From positions 52,679,830-52,743,829 of the forward strand of contig NC_134454.1 of NCBI RefSeq assembly GCF_030867145.1: a stretch of DNA of 64,000 nt. Reading direction: 5' to 3'. The notes under the pieces are model-generated. The model saw only the letters and a list, made by a program, of their open reading frames with translations, ran no database searches and was not told where the DNA came from. The stretch's first letter is position 1; the number at the start of each line of letters is the position of its first letter. The stretch comes from Opisthocomus hoazin (Eukaryota > Chordata > Aves > Opisthocomiformes > Opisthocomidae). A program made the translations under genes and the position numbers. Of this stretch, positions 49,801 through 58,800 are shown piece after piece.

Positions 49801-52800
49801 TCTTGACCACTGTCTTCCTGCTGTTGAAACAGTGGAGTTTCTGGGAGGCCAAAGCCCTGATGCTGCTGTGCAGCTGAGGTACAAGTGCAGAAGGTGGGTG
49901 AGAGGTGGCCGAGGATGTACCTTCCCCCTTCAGTGTCCTGCTTACCAGCAGCGGTCCGTGGCCTCTCCACAGCCTGGAGCAGTCTCTTGGCAGTGGGGTT
50001 CCCTGGAAAAAGCTTTTACTCCTATTCCCTGCCTTCCTATGTCACCACTTCAAAAAGATGTTGGCTTTTTGACTAACACAAGAATTTGCTTTGCTTACGT
50101 AAAAAGGGAGAGTGGAAATCAAGAAATAAAGAACAGACTGACAAATGTGCCCATCCTAGAAATTGCTTTTATACTAAGGGACTGAAGGGGTTGCTTTTCT
50201 AGTTGCATGTTCTGTATGAAGTTTTAACGTGATACAATTTGTGCACGCAACATTAATTTTCAAGGTATGACTGAGATGGGTAAGCCAGATCAGGCATGTT
50301 TAAAAACAAAACTAAGGTTCAAGAAGTATATGAAAGAACTATATCATTTTGTGGCCTACATTGAATGTAAGCTCAGGGCGAATGTACTGGAAAAATGTGA
50401 GGAAGTAATGTCAATGGAGCACCAACCTCCATCATACTCCAAAATTATTCTGAAGCTTTTAGGGGCAGATGAGATAGGCTGAAATTCAAACCTATTTTAA
50501 CATATTGTATTTCCCCCATTTTTAAGATTAAAAAAGATATTTTCTTTTTTTTTGTCAAACTTCTCCATGCTTTATCTCCATTACCTTGGCAGGAGCCTTT
50601 CACGAACGTGTTCCGCAGTTCTCTTTTTGGAGGTTTTATTCTTTGCTTCTGTAAGCAGCCTTCTGTAGACATTCCCATTCACTCTGCCCTTTCAGTCTGC
50701 AAGAAAATACAGTCATCTTTGTTCCTTCCAGCCAGTGTCCAGAGAAGCCCTAAAGTCTGTGGGGAAGGAGTTGCTCTTGTGTAACATTCCTTGTAGAGAG
50801 ATTGCATCCACTGGTGATCGCTGTAAGCCTGACGTTGGGTTCTGAGAGCAAAACATGTGGACTTGTGTGTGTTGTTTGAGGTTCCTGCTCAGTAAGAAAT
50901 CAGAAATTTAAAACATAATAAAAAGCAGAGAAAAATCGAGACGCTTTGGGTCACAGGCTTCTCTGAAGATTGTGTGGGGAAGGTCGCCTCGGCAGCTCTG
51001 CTGTTGACCACCACACTTTGTTCCAGTGTTAATGGGGTAATGTAAATTTATGTTATCAAAATCTGTGTTGGCAAAAAAGAGTTTCTCCAGGCACTGTTCT
51101 GATTTCTTCCCTCTCAGAGCTACCTCGTAAGAGGAATATGATAACAGCAAGAGATCTTTGGGATTTCTGCTGTATTTCAGGTTTCAGAGAGCTCTCTGAA
51201 AACGGAGAAGCAACGTCCACCGTGAGGTACAGTTGCCTCATATAAGCCTTCGGGAATTGATTAACTATAATATTCTTAGCCAAGCATCTTCACAAAAATA
51301 GCCTTTATTCCAAGTTTGCCTTTTTCTGCACTGCTGTATCTGAACATAAAACATAAGGTCAGAAGTATCCTGAATTTCAGTTATAGTTGAGAATTGAGTA
51401 GTTCACAAAAATCAGAGCTAGACTATCACATTTTGAATTACCGCCTGCATTTGTATCTCTGGAAACAGAACTGAACCTCTGTGAAATAAAACTGAAATGA
51501 GTCCCTAGGCACGGTACTGCCCAGAGATGTGTGAAACTCTGGTGAATGCTTCAGAGAGGCACCTCCTAAGAAGAAATTTTGTGCCATCTTCTGGGAAGAT
51601 CTCTCACAGCTCTTGGCAAGTTCAGTAGCTGTGACTGGGATCCCAAAGCCTGAGCTGGCACAGGAAAGCCGGTGGAGTTTGGCAGCAGATGATGTTTTTC
51701 TGCATCTGGAAAGCCATTCTGACGGAGTCGCTTGGTGTCATTTGTTGCAGGATGCTTGGCTCTGATGTGATTCCATTGCCCCATATTTACAGAGCGCGAA
51801 TCAAAGGCGTTGAAGTGTTCTGCCCGCTGGACCCACCTCCTCCTTACGAAGCTGTGTGGAGCCAGAACAGCTCTGAGCAGGTAAGACCCAGAGGAGTTTA
51901 AGGTGTAACTTGTTTTTCTGCTTTAAAGGTAAGGTTGCACTGAGGCATGGTAAACCTAAGTCAGGTATGTTTTCATTTCAGAATAGCAGGAGAATATGTT
52001 TGGCTACAGGTGTGGCTTGCTGTAAATTTCCCTGAGGATTTTAATTAATCACTTACCTTTATAGTTGAAAAGTTTTCCCCAGTTGGAAAACTGTGTCTGA
52101 CCATGGGAGAAGGAGCAAAACACGCCATGGAGCTCATCTGTTGCTGGTTATTCTAAAGGACCCGTGTGCTGCCTCCTTGATTTACTTCCCTTCCACACCT
52201 GCACTTCTCCCATGTGGGACTAGGTCAGGGTTTTCCCGTGCTCACTGACCCCTTTTCACTGGTGTTCTCAGAAGACAGGTGCTTTTTCCCAGAAAATACT
52301 TGGCAGGATAAACTGGCTGACCTGAGTGATGAACGTTAATGTTAGACATTCACTGGTCTTGGTTTTGCAGTGGAATTAAAACACATATCATGTAGTCACT
52401 GTGCGATTAAGCAAGTGTTCACTTTCTAAGGTGGATGTTTCAGTTCTTAGAAAGTACCAGAAGAAAAGATGGTGGCTTGTGATTTTTCAACTTTTCTATT
52501 TTATTGCAGGACGGTGCACTACAAATAAGTGTCGTGGAAGTTGTTGATTCGGGGGAAGTGACTGACAGGCAGGGGGAAGTGACTGACAGGCAGGCCTCTC
52601 AAGGTAAAAAGTACATTGTAAAATTTATTCTAGAACAGTTCTGCCCAACCCAGATGATGTAATGTAGCAGTAGCATTATTATTTCTTTGAAAGACAGCCA
52701 CCATACTGCAAGCCAAAGATGCAGAATCATGATTGTTTCGGGTGGTGGAAACAGGGATTAATATTTAAAATACATAAAATGTTGTTTGCTCTTAAGATAC

Positions 52801-55800
52801 TGAAAGAAAGAAGTATGTCCTTCTGCAGGTTAGTTGTTGACTCTATGCCCATACGTTGCAACAAATGATGTCCAGCTCCAGTGCTTCCATTTGTTTTGTA
52901 TACCTGATGGTGCCTGTTGACATTTTGTTTCTGAAGAAAATAGGAAAAGGATAAAATTATGCAGTACTGTGTTGAGCTAAATGTGGGAATTGCTCTATTA
53001 CTCAGCCTGCACCAGAAGAATTACTAAACAGTTTCTGTGTACTGGTCCAAGACATAGCTAGACTGTATGTAGAGGCCACATCAAGCTTTGCTCAGCATTG
53101 TTTTAGAAAACCAAGGAAATGGTTTCAAGTTGTCTTCAGCCTAGTCTTTGTTGTGGTGCATGCTTGTGGTTAAACATTATTGGCTTCTAGATAAGTCACA
53201 GTCAGCTTTTTCAGTACAGCCTTAAAAATCCGCTCTACTTTTCTTTTGAACTTGCCATTATGGGGCAGATGGTCTTCTGTGCAGCAGATGCCTATGTGCC
53301 TATCTGCACAATGTTCACAACACAAGAATATGGAAAGTAAAGACACTTAGGGGTGGGTGGGGGAAAAAAAAGCCCCAGGTCTTTTATTTGACTGTGGCTT
53401 CTCTTCTGTCAGCCTGCTTCTCAAGCTATAGGAAAACTTTGGGGTGAAGTTTATCGGCTGAAGTTGTTTCTGCTAAGTGGTGGCAGGAAAAAAAAAGGTT
53501 TACATAAAACCATACTTAACGAAATAAGTCTTTTGAAGTTCCCTTAAATGTTGGCAGTCTACCTGAAACCTCTGAGACTAAGGTCCTGGATGCTTCTGGT
53601 ATCTCATCAGTTTCATCAGTTGTGATAACCAGAAGGAAATTCAGAAGAGTTGTAGCAAAAGTTTAATGCTCAAGGACTTCTTTTTTATAAAAACTGCTGT
53701 TGTTTTCTCTGGGCACTTTAAGCACAATTGAAAATAGGATATCAGACATAGAGCTGCATGGTGACTGCTTGAAGTTATAAGGGTGCAAAACAGGAAAAAA
53801 TACTATAGAAAAATCAACTGTTGTGAATGAGAGTCAGGAAAGTAAAAAAAAAAAAGCTATGATGAGGCATTGTTTGAGGTATTGTTTGTATTAAAAAACA
53901 TTTGGAAGCAGACAGACCAGGGCACATGTGATAAATTGTACCCTCTACCCCATCATTTTAACTGGTTTGTCCGTCCTTTTTTTTTTTAAATAAAAAGCCT
54001 GTAAATAGACATTTAAATCTCAGCCTGACTGTTACATTCAGATAAAGACGAAAGTGATCATCTTAATAAATTAGCACTGCTTCTTCTAGATGCCAAGGCT
54101 TCCTAGGGGCAATGAATTTAACAAAAGGAAATATGCTGAGTGGTATCTCTGCCTTCATTTATATATGGGGAGGTGTACTGGGTCTGGCTGGGATGTAGTT
54201 AATTTTCTTCATAGCAGCCCATATGGTGACCAAAACAGTGTTCATAACACACCAGTGTTTTAGCTCTTGCTGCACAGCGTGGAGGCTTGCTCCATCTGTG
54301 GCTCTGCCCCAAACAGCAAGGAGGCTGGGGATGCACAAGAAGTTGGGAGGGGATGGAGCTGGGACAGCTGACCCCAACTGACCAAAGGGGTGTCTCGTGA
54401 CGTATAATGTTACAATCAACAGTAAAGACTTGGGGAATGTTTGCCAGGGCTGCCTTTGCTTAGGAACTGGCTGGGCATCTGTCAGCTGGTGGTGAATCGC
54501 CTGCTTTTGTTTGGTTTGTTTTCCTGTTTTTTCTTACCACCACCCTCTCCCCCAGCCCCCACCTGTCTTTATCTCAACCCGTGTGCTCTCTCACTTTTGC
54601 CCTTCCAGTTCTCCTCCTCATCCCACTGTGGGGGAGTGAGTGAGCGGCTGTGTGGGGTTAAACCGCAGCAGGAGGGAAATACAGAGTGAGGGGATATGCT
54701 AGAATTGTGGCGGAGTAACTCCATGGGCTGTCTCAGCCGATGTAGCGTAACAGTCTATAAATAAAAGCTGAACTTCTGGTTTATGCCAGTAGTCTGTCGT
54801 GCCAGGGCATTTGTGTATGATGCCGTGACTCCTGTGGCATCGTCAGCAGTGAGGGACTGAGCGTGGCTCCCTACGGAAGTTAAAGCTATGCACTACTGTC
54901 TGCCAGCAGAACTGGGGAATTCCTGGCTGCCGGCTGCAGGAGGCTCCGTAAGCTTCTCTGTGTCAGCTAAAATGGTTTTTCTGACTTCAAGAGCACTCCT
55001 GTCAAGCAAAATAGGACTTTCTCTACCAACTGTAGTAGGAAGATGTGCAGCCTTCTGCTGATGGCTGGGGGGTGATTGGCAGCTGCTCTCTACCATCACA
55101 CACTAGGTATATGCAGTTCCAGTACACACCAGCTTGAGCTAGTTATCTCTCTGAGATCTGAAGCATTAGTACTATGAGGAATTATTACAAGATCATGAAA
55201 TTGGTTCATTCGTCTATTTCGTAATTAAAAAACCCCAACTGCTCCTGAGTAGCAGCAGCACTATACCTCAAGGACGGACTGCGACTACAACTCCACTGGT
55301 GTTAATGAGTTTATATTGGTGATGGGTTCGTTAATCCTGCCCGAATATTGGTGCGCCATGCTTTGTTGCTGGGTCCCACCTCCTGGATTTCCAGGCTAGT
55401 GTCTGCTTTGTATAGGTTGTGTCACTGTTTCTTCTCTTTAGAGATTCTAGGTTGCATGTGTGTAGGAGATAAGCTATGCTCAACAAGTATGTATCATCTG
55501 GGCCTTAATTTTCTCAAATGCTCCAGTCCTTGGCACACTTCTGTTTGAGTACAGCGCAAACATTTGCCATGTTCTGAATAAAAGACTGTTGACATTAATT
55601 TGTGTTTTTTACATGAGCAAGAACATTGTTTTCTGTAATATGCCAGGTGCCATTGGGTGGAGGTACAGAACCAGGCTTGGGGAGAAATATATAGATTCAT
55701 CCTATCCTGTTCACTAAAAGGCAGTTGGGGAATCACAGCATATGATGTCACCTTAAGGAAAAGGAGGAATGTTGATTAGTTGGAAAGATGAAATATATCA

Positions 55801-58800
55801 CAAGAATTCAGGAAAATCTTTATTTTAACAAAGAACCTCATGGAACAAGGTTTTTAGGATTGGTGACTGATTTACGAGCTACCTAACTGCAAACTGTGAC
55901 TGACCTCTGTGACCGTATGCTGTCGTGTCTCGGTAGAACTGCTTATATGCAGGAAGATTTCAAGCTCAGTGAGATTTACTTTTCTCTCCAAGAAAGCTGT
56001 AGGTCTCTTCTGTCTGATCAAGTAGTTCAAGGTGGTGTTTATGCTAGCCAAAGCTGGTGTGTGGGCATGTGCACACATACAGGCACCTCTAGGCTTTTGT
56101 GTCCAATCACTATGGGTTTGCAGGGAGGGATGCAAAAAAAATATAAAATTGTAATAATCTTTAATAACGGCTTCTACAGATCTGCTTTATTCTGACTACT
56201 TTTCCTTCACCTTCACTCTGCCTGATCACTCAGGTGAAGAAATTCCTGAGTCTTCCAGCAGAGTGAGCCTTTCACCTTCAAGTGCCAGCCCGGTGCCTGC
56301 AGAAGGAGCAGGCAGGAGAGCCTTCAATCTCTTGCAGAAACGATCTAAAAGTGACCCTGTGCTCCACTGCCGATTGCTTCAAGGTGACTTGATTTTCTCT
56401 GTCAGTGCTTGTGTAGTGAGTCCTTAAAAGAACGTTTAGTCAGAAGGTTAGTACCTGTGTCCTGGGTTCGGCCAGGACAGGGTTAATTTTCACCAGAATC
56501 CAGGAAGGGACACAGCCGGGGGGGCTGACCCCACCTGGCCAAACAGAGCCGGGTATTCCATACCATGTGCCGTCACGCTGGGTTCTGGGGGGGGGGGCGG
56601 GAACTCACTCGCGGGTCGGGAGCGTGCGGCGCCGGTCCTGTTCAGGAGAGCGGCTCTGTTTTGTCGTATTTTCTCCTTATCTGTATCGTTGTTGTTCCTG
56701 TTCCCTCTGTTTGCTGTTCTGTTAAACTGCCCTTACCCCGACCCACCAGTTTCTGCCTGTTTATTTCCATTCTCCTCCGCACCCCAGCGGGGGGAGGGGC
56801 GGCTGCGTGGTGCTTTTGTTGCCGGCGGCAGCTGAACCAGAACAACCTGGAAACCAGTACCCGGAGGAATCAGCCACTGTGTCCTGACAGAGCACCTGTG
56901 TTACAGCAAACAGTTTGCGCTTTGCCAGATCTGCTCCACCCAACACCTTAGTCTTGCTGCAATTTTTGGGCTTTCACAGCTCGCAGCAGAGCCTGTAGCA
57001 GGCAGTGCTAGTTTGGGGAGGAGGCAGGGGTGGTGGAAGATGAGGAGGAGGGAGCACATAGGACTTCTCAGTGTATTCGTACTCTGGCATCTAAAAGCTT
57101 GCGAGGGCGGTTGTCAGTGTGAGCAACTTAAAGCACAATTAGCTTGGATATTTGGTATTAGCTTATGAATTTTCACCCCTTTTCTTGCTCCTCATAGCAT
57201 CAAAAAACCCAAAAACTGAATGGAAAAAACCCACGGTGAGAGACGATGAAGTCTGTTGCAGCTACTTTGGTGTCAGCGATCCTATTCAGTTGTGGTGGGA
57301 TAACTGCTAGTGCAGCTGCATAGTCCTGGGTTCTGTTGGCTGTCTTAAAAATCCACCAGTTGAGAGTCTTGGGGTTTTTATCAGGGGATATTGGAATCCC
57401 CGTAGTAGCTGCTGATACATATTAGCACTCACAAAATGTAAGTGGGGAGGGGACATGTTAGTAATAACCATTTATTCTGAATATTGGAAGCATGCCTATC
57501 TGGATTGCATTTACTGTTTGGTGGAGTGCTTTTATGTCTCTGCAACATCGTGTGTTTTCTTGTTTCTTCCTGTCAGCCTCCACGGCAGCACCCCAGAGAA
57601 TCTGCTGCTGAAGCAACTGGTGCATGACACAGAGCCTGTTCACAGCTCTGCAAGCGGAACAGAGCGTTTCTGCTGTAGAGAAATTCCACTGGTCACAAGC
57701 ATTTGGGCGCTTTAGGCTCCGTGTAGCTGAGGTTAGGTCTGTTCAGCACTGGGCCGGCGTGTTAAATACGTGAGAGCTGCAGAAAGGGAACTCGGCTGCA
57801 ACAGAACAATGGAAGTTGCTTCAAGTTAATTAGCGCTCTTCCTGCTGGAAAGTTTTGGATCTCCCCCTGGAATTGCTGTGTTTGGTAGAAAGCCAATGCT
57901 AAAGTGCTTCTTGAACAGCCTGTAGTTGCTCTTATTTATTTTTCTTAACAGGGCCAAAAATTGATGATAGTTATTTAGTCCAAAGGCAGTGGATTTTTAT
58001 TGGGACTGAAGGCAGTGGAATTGATTCCCTGCTGCCCCTTGTTTAGTCCTTGCAAGGTGATTTTGAATTTTTTTTTATTTTATTTTTCATTACATTTTCA
58101 CTTTGTAGTATTGCTAGCTTCCAGCTTGACAACTATTTTCATATATTTTTGTAACTAGCCATTTTGACTGGTAATAACTGGAAGTTACAGAAAGCTTAGG
58201 AGAGATCATAAAAGCCTTCAAGCTTTGCTTAACCTGCTTTGTATAACTGTATGTTAACATTAACACTCAAAGCTCATTTCAGGTCTGTTTGGAACAGAAG
58301 CAAAAGAGAAAGGAATGATGTACACAAAATGGCAAATAGCTTTCCCAGAGATGCCCCTGCAGACTCTTTGACACGTGTTATGTACTCAGCCATGGCTATG
58401 TACTACTCTGTTTTACAGGCCATTTCTCTAGTGTCAATCCCATACAGAGTGAGCCTTGCATGTCGCCCTGACCATGCCAGACTGCTGGCTTTTACGTGGT
58501 TAAACTGTGCACAGCATCATAACTCAATCGGGAGTGACATCTCAGGGGATGCTTACTGAACGGTACTGTGAACCAAGTGGACTGTTTGTTTTGTTTGATT
58601 TTTGTCTTCAGGGGCAGTGCTCAGCTGTGGAGCTGCAACACAGTCTGAAGGAAAACCAAAACCCTGCGCTGTCACCTTGCAGAAGAGTTTGAGAGCAAGA
58701 GCTTTGAGGAGAAGACCCCAATCTTTGATAGACTATAAGACTTACATAGACACTAAACGGCCCGTGGCATGGATCCTAGAGCAATCCTGCTGCAGCATGG

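Noticed and set aside
49572..50185. 101- and 129-codon frames in intron 6
   Set aside because: No family resemblance, no convincing splice signals, and they overlap each other in different frames.
56565..56951. 128-codon frame in intron 9
   Set aside because: It lies mostly inside the solo LTR, so it is LTR sequence read as protein.
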